64,000 nucleotides of DNA from Granulicella sp. L60 (GTDB lineage: Bacteria; Acidobacteriota; Terriglobia; Terriglobales; Acidobacteriaceae), in contig NZ_LMUR01000022.1 of the NCBI RefSeq assembly GCF_009765825.1, positions 319,338 to 383,337 of the forward strand, in the 5' to 3' direction. Positions within the stretch are counted from its first letter, which is position 1. Each line of letters starts with the position of its first letter. Positions 26,720 to 34,845 of the stretch are shown piece by piece. The position numbers were made by a program, and so were the translations under genes. Under the pieces are notes generated by a model. It was not told where the DNA came from and did not search any database. It saw only the letters and a list, made by a program, of their open reading frames with translations.

Positions 26720-27130
26720 TTATGTTTTGGGGTTGCTGGACGGCCAGGACGACCAGCTGATGAGATGAATTTTCCAGGTGCCGGTATGGCTTCGCAGTAT
26801 CCAGAGGTGGCTGCCGAGGATTTGTTGGGGAGTGGGGTCTTCGGCGTTGGTGAAGGTGGTTTTGTAGCTGGCGGTTAGATAGGCGATCTTGTCTGAGCCT
26901 CGGATACGGCGGTCGGTTATGTCGATGGAGTGGATCTTCGCGGTGCACTGCGCCATCTCTGCTGCGACGGCGGCGCGTCCAAGCACGGGCTGGGCGTCAG
27001 GGGGCCACAGTTCGATGTCGTCGGCGCACAGTGCCATTGCGATGCGATTGTCTCCGGCGAGTTCGTAGGCGATCCAGGTTGAATGGATCTGCTCGATCTG
27101 GCGGATGACGGCGTCGATGAGTTCGGCCAT
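26720..27130 (-). CDS. NTF2/SnoaL-like (DUF4440-type) protein
   Basis: A 136-residue protein with the cone-shaped NTF2 fold pattern: an N-terminal helix IDAVIRQIEQIHSTWIAYEL, the acidic ADDIELWPPDAQP strand-turn typical of DUF4440/SnoaL proteins, LGRAAVAAEMAQ, and C-terminal strands IAYLTASYKTTF and GTWKIHLISWS. Some relatives are small enzymes, others ligand-binding; the active residues are not evident here. It lies between the GDPD gene and ruvX on the same strand, separated from ruvX by 54 nt. Downstream position to ruvX suggests shared transcription. Confidence 0.75.
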   Translation of the reverse strand: MAELIDAVIRQIEQIHSTWIAYELAGDNRIAMALCADDIELWPPDAQPVLGRAAVAAEMAQCTAKIHSIDITDRRIRGSDKIAYLTASYKTTFTNAEDPTPQQILGSHLWILRSHTGTWKIHLISWSSWPSSNPKT

Positions 27131-27184
27131 ATGCGGAACAGGGATAGCAGATGCGGCTCTTGCTGTGCAAGGCGTTACTTCACT

Positions 27185-27670
27185 TCATTTTTCTTCGGTG
27201 GGGTCTTCGTTGCTCGGGTCGGTTTGTTGCAGGGAGGCTTTGGCGGCGGCTTGTTCTGCGGCTTCCATCCAGCCGCGCAGGATGACGACGGCGGCGACCT
27301 GGTCGATGACGTACTTGCGGTCGCGGCGGTCGTGTCCGGCTTCGTTGAGGATCTCGTGGGCGGCGACGGAGCTGAGGCGCTCGTCCCAAAGTTGGAGGGG
27401 CAGGCCGGAGCGCTTTTCTAGCTCGTCGGCGAACTCGTGGACCTTGGCGGCCCAGGGGCTGATGTCGCCGGACATGTGGAGGGGATTGCCGACGATGATT
27501 TTGACGACTTCGTGCTTGCGGATGAGACGGAGGAGGCTGCGCATGTCTTCGCCGCGGGTCTTGCGCCAGAGGGTGAGGAGGGGTTGGGCGGTGTATCCCA
27601 GGGGGTCTGAGAGGGCGACACCGACGCGGATCTTTCCTACGTCCAACGCCATGATGCGGCCGGTCGTCAT
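27185..27670 (-). CDS. ruvX: RuvX/YqgF family Holliday-junction resolvase-like nuclease
   Basis: A 161-residue RNase-H-fold protein, essential in many bacteria for 16S rRNA 5' maturation and proposed as a Holliday resolvase. Motifs: ALDVGKIRVGVALSD (Asp of motif 1), KIIVGNPLHMSGD, QLWDERLSSVAAHEIL (Asp-Glu) and YVIDQVAAVVIL (C-terminal Asp). The C-terminal ~20 residues are acidic and low complexity. TAAACT lies 6 nt before ATG 27670. It is co-oriented with the NTF2-like gene downstream. Confidence 0.93.
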   Translation of the reverse strand: MTTGRIMALDVGKIRVGVALSDPLGYTAQPLLTLWRKTRGEDMRSLLRLIRKHEVVKIIVGNPLHMSGDISPWAAKVHEFADELEKRSGLPLQLWDERLSSVAAHEILNEAGHDRRDRKYVIDQVAAVVILRGWMEAAEQAAAKASLQQTDPSNEDPTEEK

Positions 27671-27676
27671 GGAGTT

Positions 27677-27682
27677 AGTTTA
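27677..27682 (-). promoter_or_regulatory. Candidate -10 box of ruvX
   Basis: TAAACT on the minus strand ends 6 nt before the ATG at 27670. Confidence 0.4.
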
Positions 27683-27755
27683 CTGCTGCGGCTGTTTGGA
27701 TTTGTCCAGGAACTGAAGGTTTGGCATGGATGTGTACGGGGCTGACCTGAAGAAT

Positions 27756-28115
27756 GGACAAAAGCAACTGCAGGGACAAATACAGGGGTCCTTCACTGCG
27801 TTCAGGATGACGACGTAAACAGGCAACGGAGCAAAACAGGCAACGACGCAGGTTCTTCGTGGTGGTTTTGGATAGCTTCTTAGACGAGAGGGCGGACTAG
27901 GTGATATCGACCTATAGAACGATGCGGAAACTGTTCGGATGTGGTGCGAGATGAGGAGAGAGTATTGGCACATTGAGGGTGTGGCAGGTCCTTCGACTGC
28001 GCCTCTCGCGATGAAACTGCGAGAGGCTCCGCTCAGGATGACGCTTTCTATCAATCCATCTATCACTTACGCTCAGGTCAAGACACTATCTATCCATCTA
28101 TCACTTACGCTTAGG
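27756..28115. repeat. Intergenic repeat mosaic between ruvX and murQ
   Basis: No gene is supported in 27671-28132. It holds AAGCAACTGCAGGGACAAAT with ACAGGGGTCCTTCACTGCGT and CAGGATGACG (27764-27812), a second GGTCCTTCGACTGCG...GCTCAGGATGACG unit (27987-28043) split by a 9-bp hairpin GCCTCTCGC/GCGAGAGGC (28001-28009, 28019-28027), and two 29-bp direct repeats with a CATCTATCACTTACGCT core starting at 28048 and 28086 (38-bp period). Confidence 0.8.
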
Positions 28116-28132
28116 CTAGATGTCGATACTGC

Positions 28133-29041
28133 CTAGGGCTTCGGGTGCAGGAGGGCGGTGAGGTTGCCGTGGTGGGCGGCGAGTTTGGCTTCGGCGGTGG
28201 GGCGGTCGAGGGAGAGTTTTTGCATGACGATGGCGGTTTTGATGGAGCCGGCTTCGGTGAGGAGGGCGGCGGCGGCGGGCTGGGCTTCGGGGCCTTCGAG
28301 GCCGGTGGCGGCGATGATGATGCGCTGGGCGCGGTCGACGAGTTTGGCGTTGGTGGTCTGCATGTTGACCATGAGGTTGCCGTAGACGGCTCCGGTCTTG
28401 ATCATGACGCCGGTGGAGAGCATGTTGAGGACGAGCTTGGTGGCGGTGCCGGCTTTGAGGCGGGTGCTGCCGGTGAGGGCTTCGGGGCCGGTGAGGGGGG
28501 CGATGGCGATGTCGGCGAGGGCGGCCATGGGTGAGTTGGGGACGCAGGTAAGGGAGATGGTGAGGGCGCCGAGGGGGTTGGCGTGCTGGAGTGCTCCGAG
28601 GACGTAGGGGGTGCGGCCGCTGGCGGCGATGCCGACGAGGGTGTCCTGGCCGGTGAAGCCTGCGGCGGCGAGGTCGGCGGCGCCTTGTTCGGGGGAGTCT
28701 TCGGATTGTTCGCTGGACTTGCGGAGGGCGGAGTCGCCGCCAGCGATGAGGCCCTGGATGAGGGTTGGAGGGACGGAGAAGGTGGGGGGGCACTCGCTGG
28801 CGTCGAGAACGCCGAGACGGCCGCTGGTGCCTGCTCCGATGTAGAAGAGGCGGCCGCCGTCGTGGATGCGGGCTGCGATCTCGTCGATGGCGTGGGCTAT
28901 TTCGGGGAGGACGGCGGCGACGGCGGAGGCGACTTTGGCGTCCTCGTCGTTGAGGAGGCGGAGCATGTCGAGGGTGGGGAGCTGGTCGATGTGCTCGGTG
29001 GCGGGGTTGCGGGCTTCGGTGAGGAGGGTGGCGAGGTTCAT
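28133..29041 (-). CDS. murQ: N-acetylmuramic acid 6-phosphate etherase
   Basis: A 302-residue SIS-domain enzyme that cleaves the lactyl ether of MurNAc-6-phosphate to give GlcNAc-6-phosphate in cell-wall recycling. Family motifs: RNPATEHIDQLPTLDML near the N-terminus, GRLFYIGAGTSGRLGVLDASECPPTF (sugar-phosphate site), IAGGDSALRKSSE with catalytic Glu region, and STRLKAGTATKLVLNMLST. GGAGAC lies before the ATG. No phosphotransferase (MurP) or kinase gene (AnmK) is adjacent. Confidence 0.95.
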   Translation of the reverse strand: MNLATLLTEARNPATEHIDQLPTLDMLRLLNDEDAKVASAVAAVLPEIAHAIDEIAARIHDGGRLFYIGAGTSGRLGVLDASECPPTFSVPPTLIQGLIAGGDSALRKSSEQSEDSPEQGAADLAAAGFTGQDTLVGIAASGRTPYVLGALQHANPLGALTISLTCVPNSPMAALADIAIAPLTGPEALTGSTRLKAGTATKLVLNMLSTGVMIKTGAVYGNLMVNMQTTNAKLVDRAQRIIIAATGLEGPEAQPAAAALLTEAGSIKTAIVMQKLSLDRPTAEAKLAAHHGNLTALLHPKP

Positions 29042-29140
29042 GGTGTGTCTCCATGATGCATGAGGATGGGGTTAGTTGGGGTGGGTGTTTTTCTGTGTGG
29101 GCGGGCGTAGAATCTGTGCCGATGGAGGAGGAGGCTGAGT

Positions 29141-29803
29141 ATGCGTAGGCGTGGTGGTTTGATTCTTTCTGCGGCTGGCTTTCGGTTCTTCATTTCGGTT
29201 ATTGGCTTGGGGCTGATGGTTTCGGGCTTGGCGTTGGCGAAGAACAAGAAGGAGCTGCCGGACTATATTCTTCATGCGAAGACGGTGGCGGTGATCATGA
29301 GTCCGGAGGCGGGGACGTCGGTGGAGGACACGCAGGCGAATCTGGCGGCGCGGAGGGATGTGGAGGCGGCGCTGCAGAGCTGGGGGCGGTTTGAGCCGGT
29401 GATGAATGGGCATGTGCCTGATCTGGTGATCGTGGTTCGCAAGGGGAACGGGCAGGCGTTGGATAGTACGACCAATGGTCTTAGCGATCCTCGGCAGGAT
29501 GATCGGACGCATGTGGTGAGTCCGATGAGTCCGGGGGCGGGGATTGGGGCGCAGAACGGTCGGCAGCCGGATGGGTGGGGTGCGGGGACTCACGATGCTG
29601 GTACGCAGACGCTGGGGCATCCTGATACGGCTGCGGGGACGAATGATTTGTTTCTGGTGTACAAGGGCGATCCGGAGCGTCCGCATGATGCGACGGGTGA
29701 GGTGGGGTGGAGCTATGTCGAGCGGGATGGGCTGCGTCCGCCGGCGATGCCTGCGGTGAAAGAGTTTCGGCGGGCGCTGGCTGCTGCTGAGAAGAAGCCT
29801 TAG
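29141..29803 (+). CDS. Secreted hypothetical protein
   Basis: A 220-residue exported protein of unknown family. A signal peptide with a long hydrophobic core (about 14-34) ends near ALAKNKK. The mature part starts with DYILHAKTVAVIMSPEAGTS and contains VEAALQSWGRFEPV and DLVIVVRKGNG, which resembles the DUF4136-like/ABC-type auxiliary lipoprotein pattern of alpha-beta repeats. The central 115-150 region is Gly/Asp/Asn-rich and flexible. TAGAAT at 29108-29113 may be its -10 box. It is followed by an inverted pair of BIME-like units. Confidence 0.7.
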   Translation: MRRRGGLILSAAGFRFFISVIGLGLMVSGLALAKNKKELPDYILHAKTVAVIMSPEAGTSVEDTQANLAARRDVEAALQSWGRFEPVMNGHVPDLVIVVRKGNGQALDSTTNGLSDPRQDDRTHVVSPMSPGAGIGAQNGRQPDGWGAGTHDAGTQTLGHPDTAAGTNDLFLVYKGDPERPHDATGEVGWSYVERDGLRPPAMPAVKEFRRALAAAEKKP

Positions 29804-29810
29804 GGATTGG

Positions 29811-29970
29811 AAAGATTCTGTCCTGCCGGACGGGCCCACTGCTCGTGGGGAGGTCACTTCGTGACTTGTATACTCCAACGGGAGGAGATTTACTGCCTGC
29901 GCGGGCTTGGCAGGTATACACGTCACGAAGTGACCTCCCGCCGAGCAGGCGGCCCGTCCGGCAGGACATA
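29811..29970. repeat. BIME-like composite repeat, copy C (inverted pair)
   Basis: A unit at 29819-29872 (TGTCCTGCCGGACGGGCC, GTCACTTCGTGAC, TTGTATAC) faces an inverted unit at 29914-29968 with the same core. The intervening 40 bp carries CCAACGGGAGGAG, a remnant of the central palindrome in copy A. Confidence 0.85.
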
Positions 29971-30026
29971 CGCATTTAAAAGGTAAAATAGAGGGGATAA
30001 CGTAAACCTAAAGGACGATTCGAGAG

Positions 30027-30965
30027 ATGGGTATTGGAATGGACGCGCAGGCAGTTCTGGCTGGGCAGGTAGAGGCAGCAGCGAAGGCGGCTGGGCTGGT
30101 CGTCGCTTCGAGCGCGGTAGGACAGGATTTTTCAGGGAACCCGACGACACGGTTTCAGTTGGCGCTGGCGGAGAATACCGCGAAGACACAGGTGCTGGAG
30201 CTGAGCGACAAGTTCGACTTCAGCCGGGCGGACCTGCTGGCGGATGTGGCGGTGTATCTGAAGGAGGCAGCGAAGCGGTTGAAGAATCCGCAGCAGGACT
30301 GCTACGTGACGCTGCATGGGCTGCCGCTGCGGTTCGATAAGTTTGCGTGGCCGTTCCATGGATCGACGTCGGGAGCGGATACGTTCCTGGTGCACGGCGA
30401 GGTGAGGTTGGAGGATGGGACCGAGAGCGTGCTGCATGCGAAGGTTGCGGCGGCGATGACGGTGACGTTTGCGGAGATTGTGAAGGCTCCGGAGCAGCCG
30501 TTTGCGGAGACGTTTATCTATAACGCGGTGCGGAAGACGATGGACCAGGGACAGCTGGAGCTGGTGAAGAGCGGGAACCGTCAGCCGGTGCCGGTGACGA
30601 CGCGGTACTACAGCTCGTGGCAGAAGAAGTTTAATTTCAACGATACGACCGAGGCGCAGCGGCAGGAGTATCTGGCGGCGAAGGTGTTCTGGCTGTCGGG
30701 TGTGCTGGGCGGCGGGGAGCCGGTGTGGACGCTGGATCCGCGGGATGCGCAGTATCTGAACACGACGGTGGAAGAGTTGAAGAAGACGACGGCGGTGCTG
30801 GCGGGTGAGGGTCTGGTGACGCTTGCGATGGATACGGAGTATGCGAGGCCTACGGAGGCTCTGATGGGGCATCGCGCGCAGTATGCTGCTGAGGTTGCGG
30901 CGGCGCTGGCGTTCATTAAGCCGACGTTCAACGAGGATATGCGCGGCGGCCATACGAATATGTAG
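30027..30965 (+). CDS. Conserved-looking hypothetical cytosolic protein
   Basis: A 312-residue soluble protein with no recognised family, no signal peptide and no membrane segment. Codon use and even composition argue for a real gene. Features include LRFDKFAWPFHGSTSGADTF, a Tyr/Trp-rich segment TTRYYSSWQKKFNFNDTTEA, and a C-terminal acidic-to-His end MRGGHTNM. The start could be ATG 30027 or ATG 30039. It is flanked upstream by BIME copy C and downstream by a small secreted-protein gene with its own ribosome-binding site. Confidence 0.75.
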   Translation: MGIGMDAQAVLAGQVEAAAKAAGLVVASSAVGQDFSGNPTTRFQLALAENTAKTQVLELSDKFDFSRADLLADVAVYLKEAAKRLKNPQQDCYVTLHGLPLRFDKFAWPFHGSTSGADTFLVHGEVRLEDGTESVLHAKVAAAMTVTFAEIVKAPEQPFAETFIYNAVRKTMDQGQLELVKSGNRQPVPVTTRYYSSWQKKFNFNDTTEAQRQEYLAAKVFWLSGVLGGGEPVWTLDPRDAQYLNTTVEELKKTTAVLAGEGLVTLAMDTEYARPTEALMGHRAQYAAEVAAALAFIKPTFNEDMRGGHTNM

Positions 30966-31122
30966 GCTGGCGGGCAAAGGGTGTATGTTGTTTGAATAAA
31001 AGCCGCGAGTTTATTGGGGTTCATCGGACTGTCATGATGATTTGCCAATGATTATCGGGGTGTGGTAACTTCCGTCTGGCCCCAAGGTGCATTTTGGATC
31101 TGAAGGGCGAGAGGAAACAAGG

Positions 31123-31452
31123 ATGAAAAAACTAATTCGGATTGCAACACCACTGATTGCAGTGGCACTTATGAGCGGCGCGCCACTTTTCGCGCATGCC
31201 CAGAATAACCAGGCAACAACCTCGCAGGTGCAGGATTGGAATACACCTCCGGCGGGTACGGAACAGGCACAGCAGGGCTACCGCGATGGACTGCAGGCGG
31301 CTCAGCTGGATAAGGCGGCGAAGCGGAAGATCGACGCGAAGTCGTCTCACCTGTATGTTCACCCACCGGTGAAGGGCACGGCTCGCGATGAATATCGTTC
31401 GAGCTTTGTGTCTGGTTATGAAGCCGCTGTGAAGCACGACTCGGGCGTATAA
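31123..31452 (+). CDS. Small secreted hypothetical protein
   Basis: A 109-residue exported protein. The signal peptide (MKKLIRIATPLIAVALMSG... ending AHAQ) is followed by a short mature domain with two related segments, QAQQGYRDGLQAAQLDKAAKRK and ARDEYRSSFVSGYEAAVKH, both of the form Y-R-x-x-x-x-x-G-x-x-A, suggesting a helical hairpin. No family assigned. AGGAAAC precedes ATG 31123. A strong terminator follows 45 nt after the stop. Confidence 0.75.
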   Translation: MKKLIRIATPLIAVALMSGAPLFAHAQNNQATTSQVQDWNTPPAGTEQAQQGYRDGLQAAQLDKAAKRKIDAKSSHLYVHPPVKGTARDEYRSSFVSGYEAAVKHDSGV

Positions 31453-31497
31453 GACCGGAGACGGTTGAGCCTGTTGTGTGTTCAGAAGGTTGATAGG

Positions 31498-31526
31498 AAG
31501 GGCCCCGGTTGGGGCCCTTTTCCTTT
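31498..31526 (+). terminator. Rho-independent terminator
   Basis: AAGGGCCCC, loop GGTT, GGGGCCCTT (9-bp perfect stem) then TTCCTTTTT. It terminates the small secreted-protein gene. Confidence 0.9.
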
Positions 31527-31577
31527 TTGCGTGGTTGATGAGCGGGTGTTTTGCGGCGAGTGCTTGTCGGGAGTGTT

Positions 31578-31583
31578 TATCGT
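31578..31583 (+). promoter_or_regulatory. Candidate -10 box of the GH31 gene
   Basis: TATCGT ends 6 nt before ATG 31590. The interval AGAGGG could also act as a short Shine-Dalgarno, so this assignment is ambiguous. Confidence 0.3.
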
Positions 31584-31589
31584 AGAGGG

Positions 31590-33842
31590 ATGCGGATTGT
31601 TCGAGTGATGTTGGTGGTTGCGGCGGCGGTGGTGTGTGGTCGTGGGCTGGGGGCTCAGGTTGTGGGGGTGGCGCAGGCGGCTCCGGTGGGGCGTGCAGCG
31701 GAGGCTGAGGTTGCGGGGATGGCGCGCAAGGACGCGTATACGGTGACGATGGCGCTGCCGGGTGGGCATGAGCTGGAGGTGCGGGAGTTTGAGTTTGAGG
31801 GTGAGGTGGTGCCGACGAACAAGCTGCACTTCAAGGAGCTTTCGCCGGGTGTGGTGGAGGTGACGAGCGTTGCTTATTCGGTGGGAGAGTGGAGGTTTCG
31901 GGTGCGGGACAGTGGGAACTACTACGGGTTGGGGGAGCGGTTTGACGCGCTGAACCATGCGCATACGGTGGTGAAGAGCGTGTCGCAGGATACGGGTGGG
32001 CCGAAGGGGAGTTCGAGCTATAAGCCGGTGCCGTTTTTTATGAGCACGACGGGGTATGGGATGTGGGTGGATACGACGGCGGAGGCTACGTTCGACATGA
32101 ATGCGTCGAGCGATACGGATGTGATCGTAGATGTGACGGCGGAGAAGCTGCGGCTGGTGTTGTTTGCGGGGCCGGAGTTTCCGGTGATTCTGGAGCGGTT
32201 CACGGGGTTGGCGGGGCGGGCGATTCTGCCTCCGTATTGGGCGTTTGCGCCTTGGAAGGCGAGGGACTTTCATCAGAACGATGCACAGGTGAAGGAGGAT
32301 GTGGACAAGACGCGGGAGCTGGGGCTGCCGGCGAGCGTGATCTTGATCGATTCTCCGTGGGCTACGACCTATAACAGTTACAAATTCAATCCGAAACAGT
32401 TTGACGATGCGCCGGGCATGGTGAAGTATGTTCACGATCACGGTTACAAATTGGTGCTGTGGCATACGCCGTGGATCAACTCGCAGTCGGATGCGCCGCA
32501 TGAGGCGGGATTTGAGGGGAAGATTGCGCCGATGGCGGAGAACTATGCGGAGGCGGCGGGGAATGGGTACTTCGTGAAGAATGCGGACGGAACGCCGTAT
32601 GTGGGGCGGTGGTGGAAGGGGATGGGGTCGATGATCGACTTTACGAATCCTTCGGCGAAGCGGTGGTGGCAGGACCAGGTGAGGCAGGCGATTCATGCAG
32701 GGGCGGACGGGTTCAAAGACGATGATGGCGAGGGAAGTTATGTGGGGCGGGTGAAGTTTGCGGATGGGTCGGATTCGCGGCTGATGAGGAACAGGTATGC
32801 GGTGCTCTACAACAATGCGATGGAGGAGTTGATCCAGAAGGACCTGAAGGGGAATGGGGTTTTGTTTGCGCGGAGCGTTTCGACTGACGGGCATGCGGGG
32901 GCGAATGGGATTGGGATGTTGTGGGGCGGGGATAATGAGGCGAACTTCAGTAAAGAGAATGGCCTGCCTACGGTAGTGACGGCGGGGCTGGGCGCTGGGT
33001 TGAGCGGGATGCCGCTTTGGACTTCGGATTTGGGTGGGTATGAGGGTTCGGGGGCGGCGGATCCGGTGCTGTTTCAGCGATGGACGGAGTATGCGGCGAT
33101 GTCTCCGGTGATGGAGGTGATGTCGGAGTCGAACCGGGGGCCTTGGGACTACGGCGAGCAGGCGCTGGCGACGTACAGGAAGTTCGCGGTGTTGCACATG
33201 AGTTTGTTTCCTTACCGGTATGCGGCGGCGCAGGAGGCGGCGAAGACGGGGATGCCGTTGATGAGGTCGCTGGTGTTGGGGAATCAGGATGACAGGCGCG
33301 CTCGTGAGGCGAAGGATGAGTACATGCTGGGGCCGGATTTGTTGGTGGCTCCGGTGTTGGATGAAGGGACGGCGCGGCCGGTGTATCTGCCGGTGGGGGA
33401 GTGGGTGGACTACTGGACGGGGGCGCAGGTGAGCGGGGGAAAGACGGTAGTGGTGGAGGCTGCGGTGGATTCGCTTCCGCTGTGGGTGCGGGCGGGGGCG
33501 GTGATTGCGAAGATTCCTGAGGACGTGATGACGCTGGTGCCGCAGAGCGAGAGTGGGAATACGCAGGTGCGGTCGATGGACGACAGGCGGGTGTATGAGG
33601 TGTATGGCGGGGGCGAGTCGGCTGAGTCGAAGATGAGGGATTTTGAGGGGAGGGTGGTGACGCGGACGGGAAACAGGCTTGTGATCAGCGGGGATTCAGC
33701 GGCGCATGTGGTGGTGCGGTGGAGGTTTGCGAAGGTGCGGAGCGTGACGGTGGGTGGTGCGGAGGTGAAGGTGCAGACGGGGGAGGGTGGATCGTATGTG
33801 GAGTTCGACCACTTGAAGGAGAGTGTGGTGAGTTGGCAGTGA
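31590..33842 (+). CDS. Secreted glycoside hydrolase family 31 enzyme
   Basis: A 750-residue GH31 enzyme (alpha-xylosidase or alpha-glucosidase type). A signal peptide (MRIVRVMLVVAAAVVCGRGL...GAQ) precedes an N-terminal beta-sandwich with YYGLGERFDALNH. The barrel has the GH31 landmarks ILIDSPW, the nucleophile region DGFKDDDGEGSY, and the acid/base region MLWGGDNEANF, followed by SDLGGYEGSG. C-terminal beta domains start near 610. FKxD in place of WIDMNE resembles the YicI-like alpha-xylosidase branch. It probably removes alpha-linked sugars from plant oligosaccharides in the periplasm. Confidence 0.93.
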   Translation: MRIVRVMLVVAAAVVCGRGLGAQVVGVAQAAPVGRAAEAEVAGMARKDAYTVTMALPGGHELEVREFEFEGEVVPTNKLHFKELSPGVVEVTSVAYSVGEWRFRVRDSGNYYGLGERFDALNHAHTVVKSVSQDTGGPKGSSSYKPVPFFMSTTGYGMWVDTTAEATFDMNASSDTDVIVDVTAEKLRLVLFAGPEFPVILERFTGLAGRAILPPYWAFAPWKARDFHQNDAQVKEDVDKTRELGLPASVILIDSPWATTYNSYKFNPKQFDDAPGMVKYVHDHGYKLVLWHTPWINSQSDAPHEAGFEGKIAPMAENYAEAAGNGYFVKNADGTPYVGRWWKGMGSMIDFTNPSAKRWWQDQVRQAIHAGADGFKDDDGEGSYVGRVKFADGSDSRLMRNRYAVLYNNAMEELIQKDLKGNGVLFARSVSTDGHAGANGIGMLWGGDNEANFSKENGLPTVVTAGLGAGLSGMPLWTSDLGGYEGSGAADPVLFQRWTEYAAMSPVMEVMSESNRGPWDYGEQALATYRKFAVLHMSLFPYRYAAAQEAAKTGMPLMRSLVLGNQDDRRAREAKDEYMLGPDLLVAPVLDEGTARPVYLPVGEWVDYWTGAQVSGGKTVVVEAAVDSLPLWVRAGAVIAKIPEDVMTLVPQSESGNTQVRSMDDRRVYEVYGGGESAESKMRDFEGRVVTRTGNRLVISGDSAAHVVVRWRFAKVRSVTVGGAEVKVQTGEGGSYVEFDHLKESVVSWQ

Positions 33843-33872
33843 GTTAGTAGGCATTTCGCAGCTGATTTAAAG

Positions 33873-33993
33873 CAACTGCAACTGCAACTGCAACTGCAAC
33901 TGCAACTGCAACTGCAACTGCAGATGCAACTGCAAAAGCAGATGCAACGGCAACGACGCAATACAGGGGTTCTTCGCTTCGCTCAGAATGACG
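33873..33993. repeat. CAACTG tandem repeat with TCAGAATGACG unit
   Basis: Eight perfect CAACTG copies (33873-33920) are followed by degenerate copies to about 33952, then ATACAGGGGTTCTTCGCTTC and CTCAGAATGACGG. The same arrangement in shorter form lies at 27764-27812. Confidence 0.9.
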
Positions 33994-34048
33994 GCCTTCT
34001 GATTTCTAATTAGTGGATCAGTTGCCCTTCAGCGGTAGCGAATTGGCT

Positions 34049-34483
34049 CTAATATGTGGGTTGGGGTGTGGGGTGGGTGGCAGCTCCGCAGTGGGTGCAG
34101 AAGGCGGCGGTGGGGTCGGTGGGGATGCCGCAGGCGGGACAGTGAGGGGCGACTGCCGGTGCAGTGTAGGGGCTGGAGGAGGCGAGGATCTGGTTGGAGA
34201 TGTGGATTGCCTGGATGGCGTTGTACTGGCGGACGCGGGCTGGCATGAAGAAGCACTCGATGAAGCCGAGGATGGCGGGGATGCCGGTCCAGGAGAAGAC
34301 GAGATAGAGGATGCCGAGGCCGTCGCGGCGGAGATAGAACTGGTGGATGCCGAAGCTGCCGAGCAGGAGCGCGAAGAGGACGCCGACGACTTCATCTTTG
34401 CTGGCGCGTTGATATTCGGCGTGGAACCAGGCGCGTTGCTGGTCGGTCATGGCGGCGGTGTGGATGGGGTCGGCTACTCGCAT
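34049..34483 (-). CDS. TM2-domain protein with C-terminal zinc ribbon
   Basis: A 144-residue membrane protein. The TM2 domain spans about 28-92: VVGVLFALLLGSFGIHQFYL, then RRDGLGILYLVFSWTGIPAI, giving two helices joined by the family's short DxF/G-rich loop. The C-terminus carries a zinc ribbon, CPACG and CTHCGA, about 95-135. ATG 34483 is chosen since AAGGA lies 6 nt upstream; the frame is open to 34654. The combination of TM2 with zinc ribbon is common in small bacterial proteins of unknown function. Confidence 0.85.
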   Translation of the reverse strand: MRVADPIHTAAMTDQQRAWFHAEYQRASKDEVVGVLFALLLGSFGIHQFYLRRDGLGILYLVFSWTGIPAILGFIECFFMPARVRQYNAIQAIHISNQILASSSPYTAPAVAPHCPACGIPTDPTAAFCTHCGAATHPTPQPTY

Positions 34484-34845
34484 GTTCTGTCCTTCCTGAG
34501 TTGCGGCAGCTGCGTGAGCTGCATAGAGATATACGTGAAGGCGGGAGCTGCGGTTCCTGCGGGGCGTATCTGTCGTTGTCCTCGTTACTTGTGAGGTTGA
34601 GAGAACTAAGGCTATGGCTTGGATTCTTGAAGCACAGCAGGTTAGGTACTGCATGCTCCGGGATTCTCCGACGATTGTGGTCGCAATTTACATGGAGTTG
34701 GGTGGGGCGTAGATTGAGGGGCAGTTCCAAGGCAAGGGCGTTTGGAGCGGCTCTGGTGATCGGGTGATTGCGATTCGTGGAGATTTGGATGCAACGGAAG
34801 CAGTGAAACGCGAGTCTGAAAAGGAAGAGAAACCAGGAGGTTTTT
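34484..34845. other. Intergenic region, nothing recognised
   Basis: About 360 bp between the TM2 gene and the small Cys/His protein gene. Frames here are short with poor codon use and no start signals. AAGAGAAACCAGGAGG at the right end is the ribosome-binding site of the next gene. Confidence 0.5.

Noticed and set aside
27680-28066. A 128-residue minus-strand frame reading VILNAVKDPC and similar.
   Set aside because: The peptide is produced by the TCAGGATGACG repeat units; such translations recur wherever that repeat occurs and do not indicate a gene.
31482-33197. A 571-residue minus-strand frame opposite the GH31 gene.
   Set aside because: Arg/His/Pro-rich shadow without any domain; the plus strand encodes a complete GH31 enzyme.
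33873-33952. CAACTG tandem array considered as a CRISPR array.
   Set aside because: The period is six bases with no unique spacers, and no cas genes are present.
34501-34767. An 88-residue plus-strand frame upstream of the small Cys/His gene.
   Set aside because: Arg/Leu/Gly-rich composition, no start signal and no similarity to any family I know.
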